40,631 nucleotides of DNA, taken from contig NZ_JAHWDP010000008.1 of assembly GCF_019312585.1 (NCBI RefSeq), forward strand, positions 35,558 through 76,188, given 5' to 3'. Under the pieces are notes generated by a model. That model did no database searches, was not told where the DNA came from, and worked only from the letters and a program-made list of their open reading frames with translations. This stretch comes from Halomarinibacterium sedimenti. Lineage in GTDB: Bacteria; Bacteroidota; Bacteroidia; Flavobacteriales; Flavobacteriaceae. The translations under genes and the position numbers were made by a program. Of this stretch, positions 25,190-33,960 are shown in pieces. Position 1 is the first letter of the stretch; the number at the start of each line of letters is the position of its first letter.

Positions 25190-27673
25190 ATGTTAGAACA
25201 AAACATTATTTACGTTCCCATTGCACTTGCTGTGCTTGGTTTGATTTTCATGTTCATTAAAATGAGCTGGGTTAAGAAACAGCCTGCAGGAAGCGAGCGC
25301 ATGCAATCTATTTCTAAAAGTATTAAAGAAGGTGCATTAGCATTCTTAAATGCCGAATATAGACTACTCGTAATTTTTGCAGTGATTGCTGCTGTCCTAC
25401 TTTATGCAATTTCTGTGGTGGTTCCAACCACTAGCTGGATGATTGTTCCCGCTTTTATATTTGGTGCTATCTTTTCTGCTTTAGCAGGAAATATTGGGAT
25501 GCGTATTGCAACCGACGCAAATGCTCGAACTGCCGAAGCTGCCAAAACGAGTTTACCACAAGCATTAAAAGTTTCTTTTGGCGGTGGTACTGTAATGGGT
25601 CTTGGTGTTGCTGGATTAGCAGTTTTAGGGCTAAGTTTATTTTTTATGTTCTTCTTAGGGCAATTTATTACTGAGGGAGGTAATTTTTATAATGAAATGA
25701 CAGTGGTACTAGAAGCCCTAGCAGGATTCTCTTTAGGTGCCGAAAGTATTGCATTATTTGCTCGTGTGGGGGGTGGTATTTACACCAAAGCTGCCGATGT
25801 AGGAGCAGATTTAGTAGGAAAAGTAGAAGCAGGTATTCCTGAAGATGATCCTCGTAACCCTGCTACTATTGCAGATAACGTAGGTGATAATGTAGGTGAT
25901 GTTGCTGGTATGGGAGCCGATCTTTTTGGATCTTATGTAGCTACAGTTTTAGCATCGATGGTACTAGGAAACTATGTAATTAGAGATATGTCTGTTGATG
26001 GACCATTTACCGATGCTTTCAATAATATGGGGCCCATCCTACTTCCGCTTGTAATTGCAGGGGTTGGAGTGTTAGCTTCTATTATTGGTACGTTTTTCGT
26101 AAAAATTAAAAATAACGATGCTAAAGAAGCGCAAGTTCAAAAAGCATTGGATACAGGAAACTGGTTTGCTATTGGGTTAACCCTTATAGCAAGTTATTTT
26201 TTGATAGATTGGATGCTTCCACAAACGATGACTATGAACTTCTTTGGTGAAGGAATGGTTGAGGTAGCTTCTATTAATGTGTTTTATGCAGCTTGTATTG
26301 GTTTAGCTGTAGGAGCTTTAATTTCCTTTGTAACAGCATACTATACTAGTTTAGGGAAAAAGCCAGTAATGGATATCGTACAAAATTCTTCAACAGGTGC
26401 CGCAACAAACATTATTGCTGGTCTAGCAGTAGGGATGAAGTCCACTTTTTGGAGTGTGTTACTTTTTGCAGTTGCGATTGCTGGATCCTATGCATTAGCA
26501 GGATTTTACGGAGTAGCATTAGCAGCTTCTGCAATGATGGCAACTACAGCGATGCAGTTAGCTATTGATGCATTTGGGCCTATTGCAGATAACGCAGGAG
26601 GTGTTGCTGAAATGAGTGAGTTAGAAGATCAAGTACGTGAACGTACCGACATATTAGATTCAGTAGGTAATACTACAGCTGCTGTTGGAAAAGGATTTGC
26701 GATTGCTTCTGCCGCTTTAACAGCTTTAGCATTATTTGCAGCCTATGTGACCTTTACCGGAATTGATGGAATTAACATCTTTAAAGCACCTGTTTTGGCT
26801 GCCTTATTTGTTGGAGGTATGATTCCAGTTGTATTCTCTGCAATGGCAATGAAATCGGTAGGGAAAGCAGCTATGGAAATGGTTCAGGAAGTGCGTCGTC
26901 AGTTCCGTGAAATTCCTGGAATTATGGAAGGTACTGGAACGCCAGAATATGCTAAATGTGTTGATATTTCAACCAAAGCTGCCTTAAAAGAAATGTTATT
27001 ACCAGGGTTACTTACTATTGTTACACCTTTAATTATTGGATTAGGAACCGCAATGCTTACAGGTAATTACCCGTTAGGTGCAGAGGTGCTTGGAGGATAT
27101 ATGGCTGGTGTTTGTGTGAGTGGTGTTATGTGGGCGATTTTCCAAAACAACGCCGGTGGTGCTTGGGATAATGCAAAAAAATCTTTTGAAGCAGGAGTAG
27201 AAATCAATGGCGAAATGACTTTTAAAGGAAGTGATGCGCATAAAGCGGCTGTCACTGGGGATACCGTAGGAGATCCGTTTAAAGATACTTCTGGACCTTC
27301 TATGAATATCCTTATTAAACTTACCTGTTTAGTAGGACTAGTAATTTCTCCAATTTTAGGAGGACATAGCACAGAGGTTTCTGGAATTACTTCGGAGGGA
27401 GATACCATGATTATTACTGAAGAAGGTACCAAAGTGGTCGAAGACGTAACTAAAGAAATTCGAGTTGAAATGGGTGTAGAAGGTGATGAAACTGTTGCAA
27501 CTGTAACCATTGAAACTACAAAAAATGGTGAAACTACTACCGAAACAAAAACATTTAAAGGAACTGAGGAAGAAGTAAAAGCTCAAGTTGACGCAATGAA
27601 GGAAGCCGAATTAGAAGTAGAAGACGGTAAAAAAGTGATTAAAGAAGTTATAGAAGAAGTAGAAAAAAGCTAA
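25190..27673 (+). CDS. hppA: K+-dependent membrane pyrophosphatase (ion pump) with acidic C-terminal extension
   Basis: This 827-residue polytopic inner-membrane protein hydrolyses pyrophosphate and pumps H+ (or Na+). The catalytic core [19 protein letters not shown] and DNVGDNVGD is intact at ~203-238. Ala in [12 protein letters not shown] marks the K+-dependent class (K+-independent enzymes have Lys there). The Glu that Na+ pumps carry in ADLFETY is Gly247 in ADLFGSY, while Glu185 appears in LGAESIALF where others have Ser. This is the pattern I recall for Flavobacterium-type H+ pumps. After the last membrane helix (~[12 protein letters not shown]), ~102 extra acidic residues follow (726-827), which are not in standard family members. 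Its own promoter lies upstream, and a terminator follows 18 bases after the stop. Confidence 0.95.
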   Translation: MLEQNIIYVPIALAVLGLIFMFIKMSWVKKQPAGSERMQSISKSIKEGALAFLNAEYRLLVIFAVIAAVLLYAISVVVPTTSWMIVPAFIFGAIFSALAGNIGMRIATDANARTAEAAKTSLPQALKVSFGGGTVMGLGVAGLAVLGLSLFFMFFLGQFITEGGNFYNEMTVVLEALAGFSLGAESIALFARVGGGIYTKAADVGADLVGKVEAGIPEDDPRNPATIADNVGDNVGDVAGMGADLFGSYVATVLASMVLGNYVIRDMSVDGPFTDAFNNMGPILLPLVIAGVGVLASIIGTFFVKIKNNDAKEAQVQKALDTGNWFAIGLTLIASYFLIDWMLPQTMTMNFFGEGMVEVASINVFYAACIGLAVGALISFVTAYYTSLGKKPVMDIVQNSSTGAATNIIAGLAVGMKSTFWSVLLFAVAIAGSYALAGFYGVALAASAMMATTAMQLAIDAFGPIADNAGGVAEMSELEDQVRERTDILDSVGNTTAAVGKGFAIASAALTALALFAAYVTFTGIDGINIFKAPVLAALFVGGMIPVVFSAMAMKSVGKAAMEMVQEVRRQFREIPGIMEGTGTPEYAKCVDISTKAALKEMLLPGLLTIVTPLIIGLGTAMLTGNYPLGAEVLGGYMAGVCVSGVMWAIFQNNAGGAWDNAKKSFEAGVEINGEMTFKGSDAHKAAVTGDTVGDPFKDTSGPSMNILIKLTCLVGLVISPILGGHSTEVSGITSEGDTMIITEEGTKVVEDVTKEIRVEMGVEGDETVATVTIETTKNGETTTETKTFKGTEEEVKAQVDAMKEAELEVEDGKKVIKEVIEEVEKS

Positions 27674-27691
27674 TTCCAATTTTCTACCAAC

Positions 27692-27725
27692 AAAAAAGCC
27701 CGAACATTTTGTTCGGGCTTTTTTT
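27692..27725. terminator. Bidirectional terminator between hppA and deoxynucleoside kinase
   Basis: AAGCCCGAAC (27696-27705) and GTTCGGGCTT (27711-27720) form a 10-bp stem with a 5-base loop, A-rich on the left and T-rich on the right, serving both converging genes. Confidence 0.92.
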
Positions 27726-27738
27726 ATAAATAAGTTTT

Positions 27739-28353
27739 TTAAAACAATCCGTGAAGCTCTGCATCAATCTTGTTAATGACCTCTCCCAAATCTTCTTGTT
27801 TGTCTACAAAGTTGATGTTGTCTACATCAATAATTAAAAGGTTGCCTTTGTCATATCCGTGAATCCAAGCTTCATAGCGTTCGTTCAAACGGCTTAAGTA
27901 ATCAATACTAATAGAGTTTTCGTACTCACGTCCACGTTTATGAATTTGATTAACCAAATTAGGGATAGAACTACGTAAGTAAATCAATAAATCGGGGCCT
28001 TCGGTCACACTTTCCATTAAATCGAATAAGGCTCTGTAATTTTCAAAATCACGATTGGTCATTAATCCCATGGCGTGGAGATTGGGAGCAAAGATATAAG
28101 CGTCTTCGTAAATGGTCCTATCTTGAATAACACTTTTACCATTTTCACGAATCTCTAAGATTTGCCGAAATCGACTGTTCAAAAAGTAAATCTGAAGGTT
28201 AAAAGACCAACGCTCCATTTGGTTATAGAAATCGTCTAAATAGGGGTTGTCTTCTACATCTTCAAAATGAGCTTTCCACTTATAATGCTTGGCGAGTAAA
28301 CGTGTTAACGTAGTTTTTCCAGAGCCAATATTTCCTGCTATGGCAACGTGCAT
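27739..28353 (-). CDS. Deoxynucleoside kinase
   Basis: This 204-residue cytoplasmic kinase phosphorylates deoxynucleosides (deoxyadenosine/deoxyguanosine type) in the salvage pathway. The P-loop GNIGSGKTT is at 7-15, FEDVEDNPYLDDFY matches the substrate-binding Glu region, QDRTIYEDAYIFA contains the DR(T/S) motif, and the LID-like RGREYENSIS has the arginines that close over ATP. Length is typical for bacterial dNK/dGK. It lies 8 bases downstream of the secreted unknown protein gene and is probably co-transcribed with it. Substrate preference cannot be set from sequence. Confidence 0.92.
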   Translation of the reverse strand: MHVAIAGNIGSGKTTLTRLLAKHYKWKAHFEDVEDNPYLDDFYNQMERWSFNLQIYFLNSRFRQILEIRENGKSVIQDRTIYEDAYIFAPNLHAMGLMTNRDFENYRALFDLMESVTEGPDLLIYLRSSIPNLVNQIHKRGREYENSISIDYLSRLNERYEAWIHGYDKGNLLIIDVDNINFVDKQEDLGEVINKIDAELHGLF

Positions 28354-28361
28354 AAATCTTG

Positions 28362-29135
28362 CTACTTAGGTTGGGTTAGTGTAAAAGTATAAAGTATTTT
28401 ACTGTCGTAAATATACAGGAAATCTTGCGTTAGTTGCAAGTCTTTAATCGGGTTTTCGTTGAAGGTAAAACTCAAACGGTTAACGGCGTTTTCATTAATC
28501 AAAAACAGCGAATTATCTTTTACAGCTACTATTTTTTCATTGTTTTGAACAATGCTTTTGTAATCTTCGAGTTTTATTTCAGAAAGTAAACTTCCGTATA
28601 AATTAATTTGTCGCAAGTGTGTATTGGTAAGTATGGTACATGTGTTAAAATTGCTCACTTGGGTAATAAATTTACCTTTAAATGGCTGTGATACTTGGGT
28701 TTGCTGTTGATTTCGATAATGGTATAATTCTAATTGTTGCGTATTTGTATTGAAAATCCAAAGTTTATTATTTCCGGCATTTGTTGCGGCACTAATGTTT
28801 AAAAATGAAGGAAGGTCGTTAAAATTAATTCGTTCTTTTTCATTTAAACGATTGTCTAAAAAAACCACAGTGTTCATTTCGGCATAAAAAACAACAACGT
28901 TTAATGGGTTTATAATGTCCACCGAGGCTATGGGTCCTAATTGAAAATCTTGAAATACAAATTTCCCTAAATCACCTTCTTTATGGAGCGCTCCATTTTT
29001 TATAAAATAAATATGTTTGTAGGCGTCGAAACCTACAAAGTGGTCCACTTGTAAGGCTGCTTTATTAACTAGTGTTAGCTCTTGTGAAAAAGCGGTTGTA
29101 ACAGAAATAAAAAAGATTATTAAAAAAAATTTCAT
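28362..29135 (-). CDS. Secreted protein of unknown function, beta-propeller-like
   Basis: This 257-residue protein starts at MKFFLIIFFISVTTAFSQ (signal peptide; an open extension to 29153 is rejected). The mature part alternates short hydrophobic strands with phrases such as VGFDAYKHIYFIKNGAL, NKLWIFNTNTQQLELYHY and LTQDFLYIYDSKILYTFTL. This suggests a small propeller-like all-beta fold, but no catalytic motif is visible. Its gene is 8 bases upstream of the deoxynucleoside kinase and divergent from the first GLPGLI gene. Function is not recognised. Confidence 0.75.
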   Translation of the reverse strand: MKFFLIIFFISVTTAFSQELTLVNKAALQVDHFVGFDAYKHIYFIKNGALHKEGDLGKFVFQDFQLGPIASVDIINPLNVVVFYAEMNTVVFLDNRLNEKERINFNDLPSFLNISAATNAGNNKLWIFNTNTQQLELYHYRNQQQTQVSQPFKGKFITQVSNFNTCTILTNTHLRQINLYGSLLSEIKLEDYKSIVQNNEKIVAVKDNSLFLINENAVNRLSFTFNENPIKDLQLTQDFLYIYDSKILYTFTLTQPK

Positions 29136-29235
29136 AGTTGCTGAAAGATACAAAATGATTCATTACAATTTAAACAACTAATTTGCAACAATTTTAATAT
29201 TACTTCGTCTTTATAAAAATGATTAAATAACCAAT

Positions 29236-30078
29236 ATGAAAACAATATTTCTACTATTTATATTCACTCTAAGTTTAGGAGTGTCTGATGTATTTTCTCA
29301 AAACATTCAAGGGATTGCCACCTACAAAAGCCAAAGAAAAATGGATATTCAGTTGGATAGTACCATGAACGATGGTATGAAAGAACAAATCATGGCGATG
29401 CTTAAAAAACAATCGGAAAGAACTTATTTTTTAGAATTTACCAATGATGAATCTCAATACAAGCAAGAGGTGAAGTTGGATGATGATTCGGTTATTGAAG
29501 GAGGTGGAATGAAACTCGTTATAGCGGGCAATGGCGGAGGAAATGATGTGTTGTATAAAAACTTAAAAGAAAACCGCTATGCAGATCAAGTAGAAATTTT
29601 TGGGAAGGAATTTCTTATTAAAGATGCCCTCGAGAATCGTGACTGGGTTATGGGGAAAGAAACTAAGAACATAGGTGAATATACATGCTTTAAAGCTACT
29701 TACACAACAACAAGAACAGTGATGGTTGCCGAGTCTTCTTCCGATGGGGAAAATAAGGAAGTGACATCCCAAGAAGAAGTAACCTTAACGGCATGGTACA
29801 CGCCACAGATACCTGTAAAAAATGGACCTGCAAATTACGATGGTTTGCCAGGATTAATTTTAGAAGTAAATGATGGGAGTGAAACTATTTTGTGCAGTAA
29901 AATTGTGTTAAACCCTGAAAAGGGGCTTGCCATTAAAGAGCCAACCAAAGGAAAAGTTGTTACCGCTACCGAATATGAAGAAATTATGGAAAAGAAAATG
30001 AAAGAAATGAACGAACAATTTGAAGGTGACGGCAGGAGAGAAGGTGGAAACCAAATGCGCATAAGAATTGGAGGGTAA
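29236..30078 (+). CDS. GLPGLI family secreted protein
   Basis: This 280-residue protein has a signal peptide (DVFSQ, residue ~22). The defining family motif is present as YDGLPGLILEV (~200), preceded by AWYTPQIPVKNGPANY, the usual lead-in. GLPGLI proteins (TIGR01200) are found in Bacteroidetes and have no established biochemical role. The C-terminus is Gly/Arg-rich (GRREGGNQMRIRIGG). The next gene is a second GLPGLI paralogue and the third is a TonB-receptor-like barrel, so the three probably act together in the envelope. It is divergent from the 28362 gene across 100 bases that likely hold both promoters. Confidence 0.9.
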   Translation: MKTIFLLFIFTLSLGVSDVFSQNIQGIATYKSQRKMDIQLDSTMNDGMKEQIMAMLKKQSERTYFLEFTNDESQYKQEVKLDDDSVIEGGGMKLVIAGNGGGNDVLYKNLKENRYADQVEIFGKEFLIKDALENRDWVMGKETKNIGEYTCFKATYTTTRTVMVAESSSDGENKEVTSQEEVTLTAWYTPQIPVKNGPANYDGLPGLILEVNDGSETILCSKIVLNPEKGLAIKEPTKGKVVTATEYEEIMEKKMKEMNEQFEGDGRREGGNQMRIRIGG

Positions 30079-30082
30079 TATT

Positions 30083-30116
30083 AAACCTTTTTTAGGAATA
30101 CTAGTCTAAAAGGTTT
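30083..30116 (+). other. Hairpin between the two GLPGLI genes
   Basis: AAACCTTTT (30083-30091) pairs with AAAAGGTTT (30108-30116), a 9-bp stem around a 16-base loop starting 4 bases after the first GLPGLI stop. No T run follows. It may moderate read-through or protect the upstream mRNA. Confidence 0.4.
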
Positions 30117-30159
30117 ATTACAAATAGTGTACATTGGTATGCTATTTTAAAACCCTATC

Positions 30160-31047
30160 ATGAAGATACCTTCTATTGTTTTTGCCCTTTTATTTACCTC
30201 CTTTTCCTATTCTCAAAACATAAGCGGAAAGGCGTATTACGAATCCAAAACCACCGTAGATATGGATAATTTTGGAAGAAGAGATATGACCGAGGATATG
30301 AAAAAGCAAATCAAGGAAAGAATGAAGAGTTTTCTTGAAAAAACATATATCCTCACGTTTAATGGCAATGAATCCATTTATAGCGAGGACGAAAAATTGG
30401 AAGCTGGTGATAATGGTCGTGGTTTCGGAATGATGATGAGTAGTTTTTCGGCGGGAGATCAATATAAAAATTTGGAAACAAATCAACTTATTGAAGAAAG
30501 AGAGTTCTTTGGAAAGCAATTTTTGGTAAAAGATACCATCACAAACTTACGATGGGAAGTAGGAAAAGAGTCAAAGCAAATTGGGCAGTATTTAGTAATT
30601 AAAGCGACTGCCTACAAGCAAGTAGACCCAAATGATGTGAGTATGATGCGAAGAAGACGAGATAGAGATAATGAGGAAAAGAATGAAGCTGAAAAAAAAG
30701 AGGATACCACTAAAGTTGAAGACCCTTTTGAAGACTTGGAAATACCAAAAGAAGTGTTGGTTACTGCCTGGTTTACCCCACAAATTCCGGTGAAGAATGG
30801 TCCTGGAGAATATGCGGGACTACCGGGTTTAATTTTAGAGTTAAATGTAGATAGAACGACCATCCTTTGTTCAAAAATTATAATAAATCCCAAAGAAGCT
30901 GAGGCCATTCAGCCGCCTTCAAAAGGGGAAGAAGTTAGTAGGGAAGAATACAATAAGATTGTAAAAGAAAAAACCGACGAAATGCGAGAAAACTTCAGAA
31001 ACGGCGGTGGCCGACGTGGTGGAGGTGGAAGAAGATTCGGTGGATAA
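30160..31047 (+). CDS. GLPGLI family secreted protein, paralogue of the preceding gene
   Basis: This 295-residue protein has a signal peptide (SFSYSQ, residue ~19). AWFTPQIPVKNGPGEYAGLP continues into GLILELN, nearly the same motif block as the preceding gene; the two also share QYKNLE/LYKNLK, EFFGKQFLVKD/EIFGKEFLIKD and the overall order, so they arose by tandem duplication. Differences are an inserted charged stretch (~165-195, rich in Arg, Glu and Lys) and a tail of Gly and Arg (NGGGRRGGGGRRFGG). No function is established for the family. It lies 59 bases before the barrel gene, likely one operon. Confidence 0.9.
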   Translation: MKIPSIVFALLFTSFSYSQNISGKAYYESKTTVDMDNFGRRDMTEDMKKQIKERMKSFLEKTYILTFNGNESIYSEDEKLEAGDNGRGFGMMMSSFSAGDQYKNLETNQLIEEREFFGKQFLVKDTITNLRWEVGKESKQIGQYLVIKATAYKQVDPNDVSMMRRRRDRDNEEKNEAEKKEDTTKVEDPFEDLEIPKEVLVTAWFTPQIPVKNGPGEYAGLPGLILELNVDRTTILCSKIIINPKEAEAIQPPSKGEEVSREEYNKIVKEKTDEMRENFRNGGGRRGGGGRRFGG

Positions 31048-31106
31048 AATTCAAGTAAAAGTTACGTTATTATCAATTTCCTAAATCATTGGGGACAGTC
31101 TATTTT

Positions 31107-33833
31107 ATGAAAAAATTACTCCTTTTTATAATTCTGTTTATCACAGTTGTTGGTTCTGCACAAAGTATTAAACTTCGTGGTTTTATAAAAGATAGCATTG
31201 GAGACCCTCTTGAATTAGCCAATGTGATTGCCACCGTAAAAGCTTCAGGGAATATTGAGTCTTATGCTATTACCAATCACGAAGGAAAGTTTCAATTAGA
31301 TCTTCCTGTAAATAACACCTATATTCTTAGAGCAAGTTTTTTGGGTTTTGAAACCCTTGAAAAGGAACTTACCATCCCTGAAGACTCTAATGATTTAAGT
31401 TTAAATTTTAACCTCAATCCGCAGGCCAATCAGCTTGATGGGGTAGAAATTGTCTACGAAATGCCTGTAACTGTAAAAGGAGATACAATTACATATAATG
31501 CCGACTCTTTTAATCGGGGAGATGAAAAAAAACTAGGGGATGTTATGAAAAATCTTCCAGGAGTGGAGGTTAATGATGACGGCGAAATTGAGGTAGAAGG
31601 GAAGGCTGTTACTAAAGTGATGGTAGAGGGAAAAGATTTCTTCGATGGTGATTCGAAATTGGCGACCAAAAATATTCCAGCTAATGCAGTTGATAAAGTT
31701 GAGGTATTACGAAATTATAGCGAAGTTGGGCAATTAAGAGGGGTGACTAATAATCAAGACAATATTGCCATCAATATAAAATTAAAGGAAGGGAAAAAGA
31801 ACTTTTGGTTTGGCGAAGTGACTGCAGGTTCTGGAGTAGACGATGAAGCTGAAGCAAGATATTTGGTACATCCCAAATTGTTTTATTACAACCCAAAATA
31901 CAGCCTCAATTTTATAACAGATTTTAATGATATTGGCGAAGTGCCATTCACGTGGCGCGATTATTTCAACTTTACGGGAGGGTTTAGGAATTTTAATCGG
32001 GGTGGGGGTACCAATTTCAATATTCGTGAAAGCGATTTAGGGTTTGCCATTGCCCAAAACAACCGTGCCAGCAGTATTGAAACCAAGTTTTTAGCAGGAA
32101 ATTTTAGCTATGCCGCTACACAGTCTTTGGATATAAGTGGTTTCGGAATTCTTTCAGACAATAAAACCAACATTGTTACTAATTCCCTTACACAGTTCAT
32201 TACATCTGGGGTTACTGAAAGTACCGAAAGTAATTCCAATCAGCACAATCAATTAGGGATGCTAAAGCTCAGCGGCGTCTATAAACCCAACGTGAATTTA
32301 CAAATGGATTACGACGTGTTGCTAAAAGCTTCAAAACAAACTGAAACGGACAATACCCTATCATTATTTCAAGATTTCAGCAATAATATTTCAGAAAATA
32401 AAGAGAACAAACCTGCTTCGATTAATCAGAATTTAAATGTGTATTACACGGTAGATGACGATAATATTTTTGCAGGGCAGGTGCAACATCTCTATCAAGA
32501 TGAAGACCCTTTTTACAACGCGGCAACCGATTTATTGCCTTTCCCAGGGGTGTTGCCATTAGATACCCTTCAGAATCGATACAACATCAATCAGCAAAAG
32601 AATATAAAAACCAATAAGCTGGATGCCAAGGTGGATTATTACCATATTATCAACAATAAAAGCAATGTAAATTTTACGTTAGGTAGCACACTTAGTAAAC
32701 AGCAATTCAATTCGAATATCTTTCAGTTGTTGGATGATGGAAGTAGGGAAGATTTACTTGAGACTCAAGAAATTGAAGGAGAAACTGAAACCCTTGTAAA
32801 TGATGTTTCGTATGGATTTACAGATGTGTTTTTAGGCTTGCACTACAAATTTAAAACAGGGCAGTTTACATTTTCGCCTGGGGTAACGCTTCATAATTAC
32901 AATGTGAAAAATGACCAGTTAGGGCTATCCCAATCTCAAAATGATTGGCGATTGCTTCCAGATGTTTTTGCCCTTTGGGAAATTAAGAAAAGTGAAAGTT
33001 TACGTTTTAATTACGCCCTTTCTGCAGAGTATACCGATGTAAACAACTTTGCCGAAGCCTATGTTTTCAATAATTACAACCGAATGTTTCGCGGGAATAG
33101 GTTGTTGGAAAATGCTTTTTCGCATAGCTATAACTTGACTTATTTCAGTTTTAATTTATTTAATTACACCAATGTTTCGGGATCGTTAAACTATACGCGT
33201 CGATTAAAAGGGATTAAAAATAATACTCAAATTGTTGCGATTAATCAGGTAACGGTCCCTCAGAATATTGACAGTAATTTTCCGGACGAAACGTTTTCGG
33301 CTTTTGGGAGATTTAGCAAACGAATTAAAAAAATTGAATTGGCTGCCAATGCCAATGTAAGTTTAAGTACGTCTAACAATATTATTAATGAAGAGATCAG
33401 GCAAAGTGAAAGTCTTACACAAAGCTATCGTGTAAGTGCACGTAGTAGTTTTAGAGAGTGGCCTAATTTTGAGGTGGGGTACAATCTGTCAATAAATAAT
33501 TATGACAATGGTGGGTTGGAGCAGGTTTTTTATACACAACGCCCCTATATTAATACTGATATAAATTTTCTGAAACATTTCTCACTTTCGACAACTTGGG
33601 ATTTATATAATTACACCAATAAAGCCAATACCATCGAAAATAAATACTCCTTCTTAAATGGAACGCTTTATTATCAACAAGGAGATAGTCCTTGGGAATT
33701 TAGTATTCAAGCCACGAACATTTTAAATACTGAAGCGACAAATACCGATAGTTTTAACGAAGAATACAATACTACAAGTCAATATTTTGTGCTACCCAGA
33801 ATTATGATGTTTGTGGTGAAATACGATTTGTAA
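31107..33833 (+). CDS. TonB-receptor-like outer-membrane beta-barrel protein
   Basis: This 908-residue protein starts at MKKLLLFIILFITVVGSAQ (signal peptide; an open extension to 31089 is rejected). A carboxypeptidase-regulatory-like domain (~20-110, KLRGFIKDSIGDPLELANVI) is followed by a plug-like domain (~120-230, with DVMKNLPGVEVNDDGEIEVE and a VEVLRNYSEVG segment), then a long barrel with alternating aromatic strands ending in MMFVVKYDL. This matches the outer-membrane beta-barrel family often encoded beside GLPGLI genes. It may import or export an unknown ligand. No TonB box is identified. It appears to be the last gene of the GLPGLI-GLPGLI-barrel set. Confidence 0.87.
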   Translation: MKKLLLFIILFITVVGSAQSIKLRGFIKDSIGDPLELANVIATVKASGNIESYAITNHEGKFQLDLPVNNTYILRASFLGFETLEKELTIPEDSNDLSLNFNLNPQANQLDGVEIVYEMPVTVKGDTITYNADSFNRGDEKKLGDVMKNLPGVEVNDDGEIEVEGKAVTKVMVEGKDFFDGDSKLATKNIPANAVDKVEVLRNYSEVGQLRGVTNNQDNIAINIKLKEGKKNFWFGEVTAGSGVDDEAEARYLVHPKLFYYNPKYSLNFITDFNDIGEVPFTWRDYFNFTGGFRNFNRGGGTNFNIRESDLGFAIAQNNRASSIETKFLAGNFSYAATQSLDISGFGILSDNKTNIVTNSLTQFITSGVTESTESNSNQHNQLGMLKLSGVYKPNVNLQMDYDVLLKASKQTETDNTLSLFQDFSNNISENKENKPASINQNLNVYYTVDDDNIFAGQVQHLYQDEDPFYNAATDLLPFPGVLPLDTLQNRYNINQQKNIKTNKLDAKVDYYHIINNKSNVNFTLGSTLSKQQFNSNIFQLLDDGSREDLLETQEIEGETETLVNDVSYGFTDVFLGLHYKFKTGQFTFSPGVTLHNYNVKNDQLGLSQSQNDWRLLPDVFALWEIKKSESLRFNYALSAEYTDVNNFAEAYVFNNYNRMFRGNRLLENAFSHSYNLTYFSFNLFNYTNVSGSLNYTRRLKGIKNNTQIVAINQVTVPQNIDSNFPDETFSAFGRFSKRIKKIELAANANVSLSTSNNIINEEIRQSESLTQSYRVSARSSFREWPNFEVGYNLSINNYDNGGLEQVFYTQRPYINTDINFLKHFSLSTTWDLYNYTNKANTIENKYSFLNGTLYYQQGDSPWEFSIQATNILNTEATNTDSFNEEYNTTSQYFVLPRIMMFVVKYDL

Positions 33834-33837
33834 ATTT

Positions 33838-33865
33838 TTGGTTTCAATTCTTTCGATTATCTTTA
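33838..33865 (+). promoter_or_regulatory. Putative promoter of FG-GAP lipoprotein gene
   Basis: TTG at 33838-33840 and TATCTTTA at 33858-33865 (one base off TAnnTTTG) with a 17-base spacer. It predicts a transcript start near 33871, which leaves room for translation to begin near 33898-33901 rather than only at 33961. Confidence 0.35.
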
Positions 33866-33960
33866 ATCGCAAGCTTTTTTAGAACTGAAAACCAATCATT
33901 ATAAAAACACCTTTAGTAAACTTTTCCATTGCCTTTTTTTTCGGAATAATTCTTTCGGGA

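Noticed and set aside
27067-27510. Minus-strand open frame opposite the hppA tail
   Set aside because: It is antisense to a well-supported gene; the composition reflects complement of the repetitive acidic tail.
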